Origin: Diprion similis
Taxonomy: Eukaryota > Arthropoda > Insecta > Hymenoptera > Diprionidae
Direction of reading: 5' to 3'
Length of the DNA stretch: 64,000 nt
NCBI RefSeq assembly: GCF_021155765.1
Contig: NC_060110.1
Location: 4,402,001-4,466,000, forward strand
This document shows, piece after piece, positions 1-49,290 of the stretch (position 1 is the first letter of the stretch; each line of letters begins with the position of its first letter). A program made the translations under genes and the position numbers. Under the pieces are notes generated by a model. The model had not been told where the DNA came from. It saw only the letters and a program-made list of their open reading frames with translations, and did no database searches.

Positions 1-3000
1 GTGTCGATGTTGTTGGATGCGTACCAGTGTTCCCCCTATAATATTACATTCAACATTCAAATTTTGGGTTATAAATATACGGATACAGCATTAGCCTGAT
101 TGAAGATTGTATGAAGTATTAAAACCCATTCCATTTCACAATATTGCCAGTATTGGTAGATTTCAACTGACTATGAATGTACCATTATGAAGTCGTTGAA
201 AGTAGAATAAGATTCAAATTTGAATATGTTAAAGCTGAAGAAATTACAAGAACTGAATTAGAAAATATTTTCATCATCTGCTCACATTGAATAATGGACA
301 AGTTTCAACAATATTTGGGCTCTGCTAAGACACCCTCCGAATTCATCCATTCTCAATGAGGCCACCATAAAGCTACTCCAAAAGCAGATGACAGATAGAT
401 CGCGAAATATCAATTCCTATTTCACACTATCTGCCATATGATGTGTCCATATAGTTGTTCAATGAGAATAAAATCCCTGGATTGGTAAGACACTGATCAA
501 ACATTAAATACTGATTGAAGTTTTCCAAATCGCCAGTACGAGCACTAAAAATCGGTCGCAAAGTATACTTAGCATAGTATTGCTATCATAGCTTGACATA
601 CCTTGCTTGCGTGCTTTGGGCAGGGTTCGAATTAGAGCCTTCGACTGTAGCAGGTGGAACAGTGGTTGACGTTCCGTCGCCATTTGAGGCCGATTCCCCT
701 GTTGGTGGAGTTGCAGCATTTACGGTTGTGGCTGTTGCAACGCCTCTCGCCATTTGACCTACGACCGCTTGCATTAGACTGCGCATAAATTCAGGAGGTG
801 GTGAAACTCCCCACGGAAATATACCTGCATTAATTCCACCTGTAACAATGTAATTGGAATGCTTTTTATTAAGAATTTATAAGCGATGTTAATAAAATTC
901 AACATTGGTAATTCATGGAATTAGTGACTCCACTTACCTGGATTCCCATTATTGTTGTTATTTCTATTCCTAAGATTTTGTTGGGCTTGTTCGCTACCAC
1001 CAACTTCCGGACCCACTTCCATCAATACTTCAACATTATGAGGGACGTTAAACATCGTTCCTGTTTGAACAATCGTTGATCGATAAGCAAACATTGCTTG
1101 AAAGTATAGGACTTGTAATGTTACATGAAAATAACCGAACTTTTCTTTCAAGCTTTGGTAAATTAGAAGGTATTGAATGCTTTTGACAGGTTCTTAAAGT
1201 CTACGAACGTAAAATTGTAATCTAATTTAAAAAATTCTGATGGTCACTCAAGACCCTAAAGATCAATCAATGGTAACATTGATGACACAAATGGTAATAA
1301 AATTCTCATAAAAATCACAGCAAGTATACCAAGTATTGAACTCATCTCCAGAAAAAGTGTAAAACTTCTTTGAAGTATGAAAGGAGTCATTATTATAACA
1401 GTGAATATTTACCAAAAGTTGGTTGTTGGTGCTGTTGTGGTTGTTGTTGCTGTTGTTGTTGTGGTTGCTCCTGCTGCTGTTCTTGCCTGTTAGCAGTTTC
1501 TGATTGTTGTTGTGTATTTTGAGTGCCTTCAGTTTCATTGGTCGGTCCTCCATTTCCACCTGCATCTGTACCTGCGGGAGCTCCGTCAGCAGCTGGTGTG
1601 GGGGTAGTTCCATTTTCATTATTGTTGTTCATATTTTGATTACGCCCATGTAAGCTTATATGTGCCTGCGAAGACAAAAACTGATTAGACAAGTAATGAA
1701 CGACAAATGTTCCGCTGCATGTATTCAGTGCCAAATAAATATTTTGTCGAGTAGTTGAACGATAATTACAGTATCTTCGAAAACAACGTTGATAATTTCA
1801 GAATTTTAATTACATTCTGTAGTACTTTACAGGGTTGTACATAAGTCTGAATAATTTAATCTCTATCTCATAAGTACCTCAACTTGTATTGGTATCCCTG
1901 CTTGCAGTAAGGCAGAGTGCTGAACAAGGAGTGGTCTATGGCGTATATTTGCGGGAGGTGGCTGACTCACATCTACAATGACATCGCTCAATGCATGAGC
2001 TGCGTGAGCTAAATAGTGCAAGCTTTGACTAACGCCATCAGCAATACGCTGGACCTCACGATTCTCCTCGCGTGTTCTCTCCTAGAAATTAGATAAAGAT
2101 TTCCTGTAAGGATTTCTTATTTCGGCAAAACTGAAATGCCAATAGAATCTAGAATCTCAATAAAACCAAAAGTAGATAGAAAAAAATTGAATCATGACTC
2201 TAAAAAATCAAAACCCGAAGTGTGCTCATGAACTGTTTATTTAATATCTTGACTTATTTCAGTGGAGAAAAGCATGCAAGGAAGACTTCATTATAAGCCA
2301 ACTATATACGTTTCTATTGTACAGATGTACAAGTGATTTTCGCAGGATAAGTTCCCAAAAAAAAGTATCCAATTTGAGTTTTGGTATTTCAATATCTCAG
2401 AATTAGCATCGACAGCCAAGGTTGAAGACCTTTAATATTTTTTTTTTTTTTTTTTCTATAAAATATGAAAAACACTGTTTAAAATTCACATTAATTCAAA
2501 TGTTATAAAGTAATGGAGTTGCTCATATTGTGTAGTAGTACTACAAGATAACTATAGAAAATGTATGAGTATACTCACTGAGAAATTACTGGATAATATA
2601 CTCTGGTAGCGTTGCAAGTATGGTCGGAGACGATCGTGTGAGTTTGTTATAGCTGATATTAATCGTATCAATTGATTCCTTGGACGGCCAGCACTTCTGT
2701 GTCAACAAAAATAAAAATCTCACTCAAGTATTTTATGTTGGTACTGGACTCAACTTATGAACATTGAAATGATAGAATACCGTTATCAAACATCATCTTT
2801 CGGTTTTTGACAGAACCACGTTCTTGAAATATTCTCTCATAGATTAAAACTAAACGTACTCGAATACCCTCTTAAATGGTGAGTTAAATTTTGTTATATA
2901 CTAACTCTGAATGTCGGCGACGTTCACTATTAACATTGGAAGCATCTGTTGGAGTATTCTGTTGCTGCTGCTGTACATCTTCTTGACCCTGAGGTTGCGA

Positions 3001-6000
3001 TGATGTTGGTTGTTGTGGTTCCATTGACTGAGACTGTTCCGATTGACTAATGTCGTTTGAATTAGATGCTGTTGCTGATACCCCAGGTTCTGTGTTGTTC
3101 CCTGTATTTTGTAATGGACAGTAGGTATGAATAATTTGACAATATAATATTCAAGAATTTTCGTAGTTGAAATAAAAAATGGTGAGGAGCAAATCATTGG
3201 TCAATTGGCATGGAAGATCTCATGAGCTTGAAATCTTGGGTTTTAAAAATTTGTGACTATTGTGGGGCAATTAGGCATACTGACATATAAACTTCAGAAT
3301 AAAGTAAGTTTTTCTCTTGTTTAAATTATTGTTGCTTACAGATGTGACAGAGCACAACTTCAGTTCAACGGGATAGAGGACTCTAGAAATTAGAAAAATT
3401 ACCATCTTGTTTTCGAGAACTTCGCTTATTCCCTACACTGTACAACATTTTAGATCACACACAAGACCATGAATCCAAAAGGTAAAAGTACGACTTTCTT
3501 TTGAAGTTAATAAATTTCAATACGTATATTACTTTGTATATGAGCATGTATCACTGTAGGATTGGAACCATCACTTTGGCCTCCGAGAAGAGTCAGACTG
3601 CTAAGTGCTGCTGTGGAAAGTCCTGCAGCAGAGAGAGCAGCATTTATGGCTGCAGATGCTGCCTGAGCAAGACCACCTCCACCATTAGTTCCTCCTCCAA
3701 TTTCAAAACTGCTGCTATGAAAAAGTCAACAATAACAAAATAATCTATGACTGTCAGACTATGCAAAGCTTCATATAATACGAACCCAACAAATAATAAA
3801 CGCAAACATAATCAAATAAACAGCACTTACTCATCATGGTCATGTTCAAATTCGTTATCCGGTTCCGGTTCCTGTTCCTGTTCATGTTCCTGTTCCAGTT
3901 CCACTTCCGGTTCTTGGTGCTGGCCCTGTCTCTCTTCCTGGCTCTCTTCTTGTCCTAGTCTTTGATCTTGTTCAGGTTCTTGAGAAGACGTCGATGCAGA
4001 ATTTTGATTCGAATTAGATTGGGAGGATAGCTGATCGAGTTGGCGCATTGTAGAATTGGCTTGCCCCAGCATTTTCTGGGCAACCGAGTATAGAACAGTC
4101 TCGCTGGTGCATGGTTGACCCCTAGCATTGCCTGAAAAAAGAGTACGCAGATGATAGTATTGATAATGGTGTCATATAGAACCCGCAAACTAATCTAAAG
4201 AACTTTGTTCACACGAATTCCTAAATGTCCATACTTGCAACTCATGAGTTTTCATTTATCACATACATAAATGGTTCCTTCATGCAGGTATCGAAAGTAA
4301 ATGCAATTAAATTCTTCCTAAAAACCCCAACTTCTCTGATCGATTTTCTTTATGAATGAGCGACATTCTGACATCTCCCCAACTTTTCATACTTAGTATG
4401 GTGTACAAACTTTAAAAACAAATAACAGTTTCTACCTTGACCTTCCGCATCACCTGGAAATGACATCGCTCCCAAGTACATTGCATTTCCATCAATTCCA
4501 GGAAAGTGTACTTGTCCACGAGCATGACGAAAGAACGGTTGTCTGTGCGAATTACTGCCCTGTCCTTGTCCCTGACCTTGCCCTTGATCTTGGCCATGCG
4601 CAGTACTGTTACCTCGATGACTCGGTTGCGGTGGTGCTCTTTGCACCAAGTGAATGACTTTCCCATGGACATCTGTTTCAAGAAATAATTTGCAATTTTA
4701 TTAATGGGGAACAATTCCGTGGTTAAAACCTTAATAAGATGTTGCAGAATATTATAGAATTGGAATAAAAAACACAATAGAACAAGATAAAATATGATAG
4801 AAGAACAAGATTGAAGTTTGTAATATTGATGCATGGGTGAATTTTCCAAAAAAATTACTATTTTGCAACTTCAGATTTGTCTGTAATGAAAATGAACCCT
4901 AATATAGCAAAGTATATACAAAGTTTGACAACTCAATTCTGCTGGCTAAAGCTGCAAAATAGCGATTTTCACTCAATTTGTCGATACCTCAAGTTTTACA
5001 TAAACCCCAGCCTCGTCAAAAAGAAGATTGAACTATCGCGTTCTATCAATTTTCAATACCTCCAATTATCAACAAAATCCTCCAATATCTTACACAGATT
5101 TTCAACCAGATAGTAAATTGCTTCAATTTAATTTTAGATAGCAAGTGGTTACTCTCTAACCATAATCAACAAGCTTCTTTTCATCCTGCAACACTCGTCC
5201 ACAGTAAATCAACCGCTGCGAATCTGCTGGCACTGCTACAGATTCAGCTATCTGTTCTTTGAATTGTCGTACTGTGACCTGTGTGCGAAAATTTCAATCA
5301 TCTTATTTAGTCACCAGTGAATTTCATTTGTTGGGTGATATTTTTAGTGAGAATGCTCAACCTAATTTCGGGTTTCAGGACTCTGTAACAACTACAAATT
5401 ATATGATTGAAATATATGAATGATATTCCGTGCTCAATGGATGAGCTTTATTTAGACCCTGATCATTCTCTGTTTGACCTATATTCTTTTATCAATTTTG
5501 CAAGTATCTAAATTTTTTTGTCCACTAGTTATCAATCTACAAGTTTTCAACAATTCAGCATTTTGATTAGTCAATAAATGCTAAAATCGTCGAACCTTAT
5601 TACATATAATTCTTATCAGAAAAATGAAATATAGCAACTTGTTCATCTTTAATCGCTTGTTGTTTTTTTCTTTACCAAGAGTGCCACACACTTGTTTTGT
5701 AATCTCAAATTCTACCTCAAAATAGTCAAAGTCTTGAGCTACATTTGAAATTGAAACTATTTTGTATCTATATTTAGTCTAACGTAACTGAAAATTTGGA
5801 GCAAGTAGATTCCGAATATAATAAGTCAATGCTGTACATGATAATTGAATTATAAAAATACAATCACATTCCTAATACATGATACAAATTTTTCTTTATT
5901 ACCTGCAAGACTAACATTTTTTGTTTTATTAAAATAACGACATTAAATGTATTTATCATACTGTGAAATTATCTGGTAAAAGAAGTTATTTCATTTGGAA

Positions 6001-7441
6001 AATTGAAGTAATACCAAAAGTCTAAAGTTCGTGTCGCTGTACATAACTGCATCAAATAACTTTAGTTACAAAAAAAAAACTTGCTTTCCATACTTCTGGA
6101 AAAATTCCTTTACCAAGTTATTTATTAAAAATTAGGAATAATGGTAAAGGTAGGCACGCAATTCTTAACAAACAATGACTGAACTCAGTCTGGGTCAGGA
6201 CATGAGTTATTTGCAATAACCATCATTAGATTGGCTTTTACATCGGATAAACTAATCGCGAGATTAGCCCAAAAAAAGTTACAGTAATGCTTATGTTTCG
6301 CGGGCAATAAAGATGTGAAATCATAAACATCAGAAAAATATTTTGCCAACAAGTTTGCTGTATTGTGACCATTCGACGACTGAGGTTCGGCAAGAAGTGT
6401 AGACTTAAAAATTTCAGTCATGCTTCTAACCACCAGCAAAGCCCCAGAAGCCCCTGGCGTCAAAATAAAGATCTGTCCTAATTAGATTTACTACAAATTC
6501 GATTGTAACAAACTTAAAAATTCTCTAAAACATCTGGTTGAACGAAAATTCATTTTCAGACATGGTATAAAAGTTTTCTAGTTGGAACCCGAATCTTTCA
6601 TACCAAAAAGAAATTAAACATGACATAATCTGCAAAACTTCGATTTCGGTTCTCTGAAGTTTGCGAAATGGTTCCATCTTGCTTGCTGAGTTTCATTTAT
6701 AATGAGTAGAACATATGATAATGTATGTATATGTACATTATGACAGGTTGTTCAAGAACGAACAAGGTGTTATATTTGATTGTTCCAATAGGATTGTACA
6801 TAAAAAGATGCATAAACACCTGAAAATTTATTGCCCAGTCAAAAACGTAATTTTTTTTTTTCAAGTTTTATAATCGGAAAAGTGTTATAAAAAATGGCTC
6901 GAAATGAAAATGGCCGGAGTTGAGACTGGCTGATTTAACACGAAATATGGGAATGTCCCGTATCCATCTGAATGACTAACCGTTCATGTTTCATTTGCAT
7001 TTTTTTCATTTGTACAACGGCATATATTTTGTAAACATTATTTCAGCTAGAGCAAGGAAGCGTGAGTAATTATAATCGCAATGAATAGGTGTTAGCAGTT
7101 TTATGTACTGCATTTGCGTCATACTATATAGACCGGTGTAGGATGTGTCAGGTTCAGAATCGTGACTAAAGATCATCACGTCAGTCCGTAGCAAATTCCA
7201 ACTACTGTTCATGAGTGGAAGTCGAACGGGCACAGTGTTACGTAAAAATATGCAATACAAGAAATTTAATTACAATTAATGTCAGCCGGTAATCAGGTTT
7301 CATAGCGATCGGCGTAAATTATATTCAACGGAAAGAGTCGATCTGATAGTAATATGCGTGAAACATACGAATACTTACATGATCCTCAAGGGAAAAATTG
7401 TGATTTCGTGAATCGAGTGTTTTCACTGTGAGGTCAATCAT
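1..7441 (-). CDS. BAG6: BAG6/Scythe-like large proline-rich protein, N-terminal part (3' end off the window)
   Basis: BAG6 is a cytosolic/nuclear holdase that triages tail-anchored and mislocalised proteins with the GET/TRC pathway and the proteasome. The start is ATG at 7441-7439, encoding a stretch beginning [11 protein letters not shown]. Coding exons read by eye (minus strand, 5' to 3'): 7441-7379, 5278-5161, 4672-4436, 4131-3831, 3714-3533, 3101-2906, 2696-2579, 2081-1878, 1665-1413, 1060-938, 839-602, 35-1. Every junction keeps phase with GT..AG ends, giving 689 codons. Residues 1 to about 75 form a ubiquitin-like domain containing [28 protein letters not shown] and [12 protein letters not shown]. 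Later exons are low-complexity: GQ repeats, a QE-rich acidic stretch, poly-Q and N-rich runs. The exons at 2696 and 2081 carry conserved LRPYLQRYQ and helical segments. The C-terminal BAG-like domain is outside the window. The first exon probably follows a non-coding 5' UTR exon that I could not place. Confidence 0.9.
4436..7441 (-). CDS. BAG6: Ubiquitin-like domain exons of BAG6 (exons 1-3)
   Basis: Three exons (7441-7379, 5278-5161, 4672-4436) build the UBL fold. The first encodes the beta-strand start [11 protein letters not shown] and ends LEDH at a phase-0 GTAAGT donor. The second encodes the helix and strands 3-4 ([13 protein letters not shown]). The third begins with Asp-Val-His-Gly-Lys-Val, completes the last strand with HLVQRAPP, then enters a (GQ)n tract. 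The 2.1 kb intron between exons 1 and 2 (5279-7378) is AT-rich and shows no other gene. Confidence 0.88.
5279..7378. other. BAG6: BAG6 intron 1
   Basis: About 2.1 kb of AT-rich sequence between the first two BAG6 coding exons. Short open frames on both strands (for example 6185-6463 and 7006-7260, minus) match no family I recognise, have no splice context and look like chance. No RNA gene or mobile element is evident. Confidence 0.7.
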
Positions 7442-7916
7442 AGTTTTATTCCTTATCAGCGGGCTTGGCCAGCTACAGACACTATAATTTATGATACGAT
7501 ACCATAAATGATGATACTTTCTGCTAACGGATAATTATAATCCCACAAGACCGACGTGCTATTGACAAAACACCTAACAATTTTTTCTTATTGAATGAAA
7601 ATTCACGACTCTCGCGATGCACAGAGAATCGCGTTATCTAGAGTGGAAACTTTACACTTTCTTCAAACAGTCAATTTTTTGTTTTACGTACGACGCGTAA
7701 ATAGCTAGAATTTTTTACGTAGTTCTTTACGATTTTGCACGTTATTTTTGTAATGATGAACAATACCCACGTCGTGTTACTCAGAATTCAATACTGTTCA
7801 CTGTGCTCGGCGTACCACATACTCGAAACTGGAGATGACTATGAACGAAGGAAATTATGGCATACCCGTGTAGCCGTATAGCCGTGATTACGAAGAATCC
7901 TATGCCTTCACCTCTT

Positions 7917-8298
7917 CAGGTAATGTAATACTCCTACTCTTAGCGACCGAGCAAACTCGCTCGTTTTCTTTCTATATTCAATAAAGACAGAAACGGAAGT
8001 GTTCAAATTACGACGGTGCATTGCTTTTATGCAATATTGTCGTCGCTAGACGAGATCGGGGGATTATAATAATTTCGTAAATAAAAGGTGCTCTCAAGAA
8101 CGCGCTGGGCCGTGCGCCCAACTGATCCTAAGATCATCTTCGATTTACGAGATATTTTCGGGACATGAATAACTAGTCGTTACAAAAAAGCGATGCACCT
8201 TCGAAATTTGAACCCTTTCCGTTTCTTTGTCTATTTAATATAGGAAGGAAAAGGGTGAGTTTGCTCATCTAGTAAGGGTAGGAGTACTACATGACCTG
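7917..8298. mobile_element. Non-coding element with about 90-bp terminal inverted repeats (MITE-like)
   Basis: The left arm (about 7917-7995, starting CAGGTAATGTAATACTCC) and the right arm (about 8215-8298, ending GGAGTACTACATGACCTG) are imperfect reverse complements. They share the inner blocks GAGTTTGCTC and CCGTTTCT. There is no open frame between them. A related single arm lies at about 47,215-47,282, which supports a mobile family. No convincing target-site duplication was found, so the exact ends are uncertain. Confidence 0.6.
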
Positions 8299-9166
8299 AA
8301 TTTGTGAACCAATATAGGGTTTGCCGAATAGATCTGCGATTTACGCACATTTTTAAATCCAGTATTACTACGTCGACCATAGTAAAACCGAGATAACAGC
8401 GCCGTGCAAACGTAACTCGGATTCGCGTTGATTAATTTCATTGGTACAATTCATCTTGAGGAGGTACCGCAGTCGCTGGATTTTGGAATTTATGCATAGA
8501 TTATTTCAGCAATGTATCCCAGTGTTATGTATTGTAATTATGTACCCCAGTTTTATTATATATTTGTTATCTACCTGTCACATTGTCGTCTTGTCTTATT
8601 TCGAATAGTTAGAGAATTTGTTCGATATCTTGTGGTTACAAGACTCTGACACTTTAAACTGAGTTATTTAGTATTAGTGATATAAAATGGTAATAAACAA
8701 TGAAAATATACAAGCTTTAAATTTCTGACCAGATGTTACACATATGCTGATTTTTGATCATCCAACCGGGTTATCAGTAGATGGTCTCAGTTGGTCTTCA
8801 AAATAAGAAATTGCGCCGAGTACAACATCCGACCGGAACGCTTGCGTATTCTATTGTTTATTTCTCACTAATCCAACTAACTCAACTCTTATGTCTGAGA
8901 ATCTTACAACCACATGATATTGAGCAGCTAACTGTTTGAAATATCCCTAGATGGAATACAATCTTATAGCATATGCTCTAAGAATACAATAATAAAATAC
9001 TTCAATCAAAGGCTAATAACAGTAGTAATACACAGTTCAGTGATAACATACTACGGGACCCTCGCACTATAGCGTATTATAATTTTATTAATTAATACTA
9101 CAACTCACTACACTAATGATACTGAATTATATTATATCTAATAGCGTTTCCATTGGTTGCACCGAG

Positions 9167-9233
9167 TGTGAACTGAGTGAGATTTCCCTAATGTTGAAAA
9201 GCGGGATCCTAGTGAAATCGCACTCAGTTCACA
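9167..9233. ncRNA. Candidate pre-miRNA-like hairpin
   Basis: A 67-nt perfect-size hairpin: the arms TGTGAACTGAGTGAGATTTC and its partner ending CACTCAGTTCACA pair over about 24 bp with two or three mismatches, leaving a loop of about 18 nt. The size and near-perfect stem resemble an insect microRNA precursor. The basal stem outside the arms pairs poorly, and I do not recognise either arm as a known miRNA. A short palindromic repeat remnant is the main alternative. Transcription strand unknown. Confidence 0.35.
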
Positions 9234-9544
9234 TGGTTCACATACACTCTAGGTTCCGCTGCCCAGTAACCGGTCGATGCGGCGGCATTGTACTGCCCAT
9301 GAAAATGCACCCACAGCTATACAGTTAGTGCGTTGGTACTACATACATGTGGTATACATTACGTGCCATGCATTAATGTAGCGTACACCACATTAATCCA
9401 CCACCGACTTCATAGTTCACGGACTTGCGTCTTGCGATCTTCGTGAAAATGATCTGGTAGATCTCCAGAGTTTAACATTTCAACACCCAAAATACGTTCA
9501 TTAGAGCAATGTCATTTTTAATAAACCAATGCATATTTAGAAAC

Positions 9545-10898
9545 ATGAAGAGATCGGTACACGAAATAAGCCGACTCAGATGCATATTAACGGAAATAAA
9601 AACCGGCTTCGTTGAAAATAAGGTTAGAATTTTAGAGAATTGAAGTGCTGCGAAAGTGTTCTCCAAAATATAAAATTATTATGTCATTTTGCAGAAATTT
9701 TTACCCAGCTTACAACAGTCATGCAGGTTCACCTCAGACAGTAATGCCTTTGATAACAAGCAGATATCAGAAACTGAAAAAATATATCAAGGTTCTATGA
9801 CGAAACAAGTCAGAACCATCAAAGTCTTTACACTCATCACCTCGATCACCGGTATAATTTCGCAGCCAATGCTCTATGCGAAGTTTGAAGAAATAGGTCT
9901 CTCACCTGCAATGGTTGGCTTTGGCGCGTTCTATGGATTCTTTACATTGATATCTCCATTATTGATACACCTAGTAACCAAAAGATATGTTACTCAAATA
10001 GAATACAATTCTAAAGAGGATTACTATACCGCATATACGTACACCTTCTTTGTACAACGAAAAAAGGTATGTTTTCCCTCATACTTTCTTTTCCTTTTTC
10101 ATATACTTGACCCAAAATATATGTGTTTAATTTCAATAAGCATTCTTATCTGGCTTAAATTTTCTCAGATACACTTTGGAATAGGTTGATCATAACATAT
10201 ATCTTATCAAGTTCCCACATAATAGAATTAGGCATGCATATTTCCATCTTTCACGTATTCTACTGAAGTTAATCAGTGATTTTGGATAGTTTCAATTCAA
10301 TTTGATTAAAAAGTTATCACTAGTTATATTAACAAACTTATTTATAAAGAAATATTTCACCGTATAGTTTTACAACCATGAATCGAGTTGAAAGTTCAAT
10401 TAAATGACATTGATGTATGTAATATTGAACAAAACAAATCACTCTCCCGAAAATGACGTCATTACATTTATGTTGCAAACTTCAACCACATTTTCATCAG
10501 TGATCAATATCACACCCTGTTGCAAATAATTATCTCCAATTACAACTGTTTTTATTTCACGAGCTTATTTTTCATTTTCTCCCCCGTAAGTTGGCAATCA
10601 ATATTGTATTATATTTTACAATAGAATAGATTATTATGCAGATCATGTTGACCAATTCTACAATGTATAATTAAATATGTATTATTTCTTTTCTACGATG
10701 TTTAAGATTCAGTTTACACCAGACGATGTTCAGGTCCCAGACATTCCAAGAATGCTGACAACCTTTGTGGTGAAGAACAATTCATTGTTCGTAGATCCAA
10801 AAATGTTCGAGGATATAGGCCATTACAAGCGGATAATGGGATATGATAAGCCATTAGATTTTTCCCTAGATTCAGATTCTAAAGATGATAAAAAATAA
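9545..10898 (+). CDS. TMEM70: TMEM70 homologue, mitochondrial
   Basis: TMEM70 is an inner-mitochondrial-membrane protein that helps assemble ATP synthase (c-ring incorporation) and complex I. Three exons: 9545-9622 (ATG, 26 codons), 9695-10066, and about 10713-10898 (an acceptor at 10707 is also in phase), all joined in phase 0, giving about 212 aa. The 72-bp first intron has GT and a TTTTGCAG acceptor. The N-terminus is basic and Ser-rich and suits a transit peptide. Exon 2 carries two membrane segments (about VFTLITSITGIISQPMLY and AMVGFGAFYGFFTLISPLLI), followed by TYTFFVQRKK. Exon 3 carries the family's C-terminal block FTPDDVQVPDIPRMLTTFVV and ends in an acidic/Lys tail. An AATAAA overlaps the stop. 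Length is close to fly homologues, and the gene is convergent with ANKRD11/12. Confidence 0.88.
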
Positions 10899-11992
10899 AG
10901 ATAGTACATTATTTATTGATTCACGTTTTTTATGTATCAAAGATGTATTCCTTAATCTATTAACATTATTGTTTTCACTGTTGTTACCGTCATTCTATTT
11001 ACATTTGTGAGTAATACATTACTACCATTTATAGTTTTGTCAATGGTAATAATTACAGTTTCTAATTTCTATAATTACAAAATATGTACATTGTGTAATC
11101 TGTTACACATTATTTATAAAGAGATCATCGTAAATTGGCCAGTTATTTTCCATATGACATATTCTGGACTTTCTGGTGTACACGTGAGTTTGGCTATTTT
11201 TTAATGGAACTGGCAGTTAATATTCGTTAAATCTGCTAGCCTTATACCAAATAGTTCAGTCTTAACAACTTTTCATTGTCTGTAACCAACTATTATGGAA
11301 AAATTAAAAGTGTGCCATAAAAGTATTGCAAAAGTATACGTGAAAAGAAAAGTTGTACGAGTCGAGCAATAAATCGTGATACTGAAAGAAGTATACAACC
11401 AGTACAATGTTTCTATAGTATGAGATAGAATCGTAATTATTTGTTTAGGAAATATCGGCTGGATATATGGAACTCCGAATCGGGTCACGTAAATTCCAAA
11501 ATTTCTGCGACAATGACTCAATTGTGAGTTTGAGCCAAAAAAGAAAAACACTTAAAAATTACTTAGCAATTGTTAAAACGTACACTGTTTATATTTTTTT
11601 ACTTGAATTGATTTTTTCTAAATCGAAAGAACTTGCAATAGTACAGTAAAGAGATGAAAAAAATAAGGTCACTTGTGATAACTGAAGAATTTGAAAAATA
11701 TGCGGTCCGTGAAGAAACGAATTTTTTACAACTGTATAATCATTTATACAAGTCATGTTTTAAGAATAATTGTATAATTTTTCATAAAAATTTGTCTTAG
11801 TGTGTAATACACCGGTCTCTTCAGAATAGGATTACAATGGCATTAACGACCGACTTATCACAGTTATCTTCACGAGATTTCATTCTATAATGTCTCGAGG
11901 CTACTTGGAGGCAAAGTTTCTGAAATTGTAATTTGCAAAAATCATGCGTATGTATAATGATAAAGCGTCAATGTGGCTGTGGTTGGAATTCA
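10899..11992. other. Convergent 3' intergenic region between TMEM70 and ANKRD11/12
   Basis: 1.1 kb of AT-rich sequence holding the 3' UTRs of the two convergent genes. The short frames at 11007-11204 (+) and 11273-11551 (-) have no family resemblance. No element was recognised. Confidence 0.6.
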
Positions 11993-49047
<37,055 letters not shown>

Positions 49048-49060
49048 TCCGTCCTCATAA

Positions 49061-49290
49061 CTTAAAAAACAATGCTTAAAAATCACGAGAACAACCACTT
49101 GTCACACCAGTGAACCCCTCGCTGTACGCGGGCTTTGGAGGAGAAGTAAACATAACCTAGAAACGAGGGGCAACTTCACGCCACTTTTACTTTACCAGCG
49201 GGCGCCAATACGCCAGATATTCACTGCTTCGTATAGCCCGATCGGCCCTTTTCTTTCTCACGATCACTTAACACAAGTTCCATTCAGATT
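49061..49290 (-). promoter_or_regulatory. ANKRD11/12: Probable 5' UTR exon and promoter side of ANKRD11/12
   Basis: The first coding exon is preceded by a clean acceptor (TTTTTTAAG, exon from 49060). A matching donor GTAAAG ends an upstream exon at 49196, leaving a 135-bp intron. Reading back in frame there is no ATG before a TGA, so the ATG at 49047 is the first usable one. The region is locally richer in G+C and CpG than its surroundings, consistent with a promoter. No core element was identified. Confidence 0.4.

Larger units (their letters stand above)
7442..9544. other. Divergent intergenic region between BAG6 and TMEM70
   Basis: BAG6 reads left and TMEM70 reads right from this 2.1 kb spacer, so it should hold both promoters and their 5' UTR exons. 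I could not place a TATA box or initiator with confidence. It contains a TIR element (about 7917-8298) and a hairpin (9167-9233), listed separately. Confidence 0.6.
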
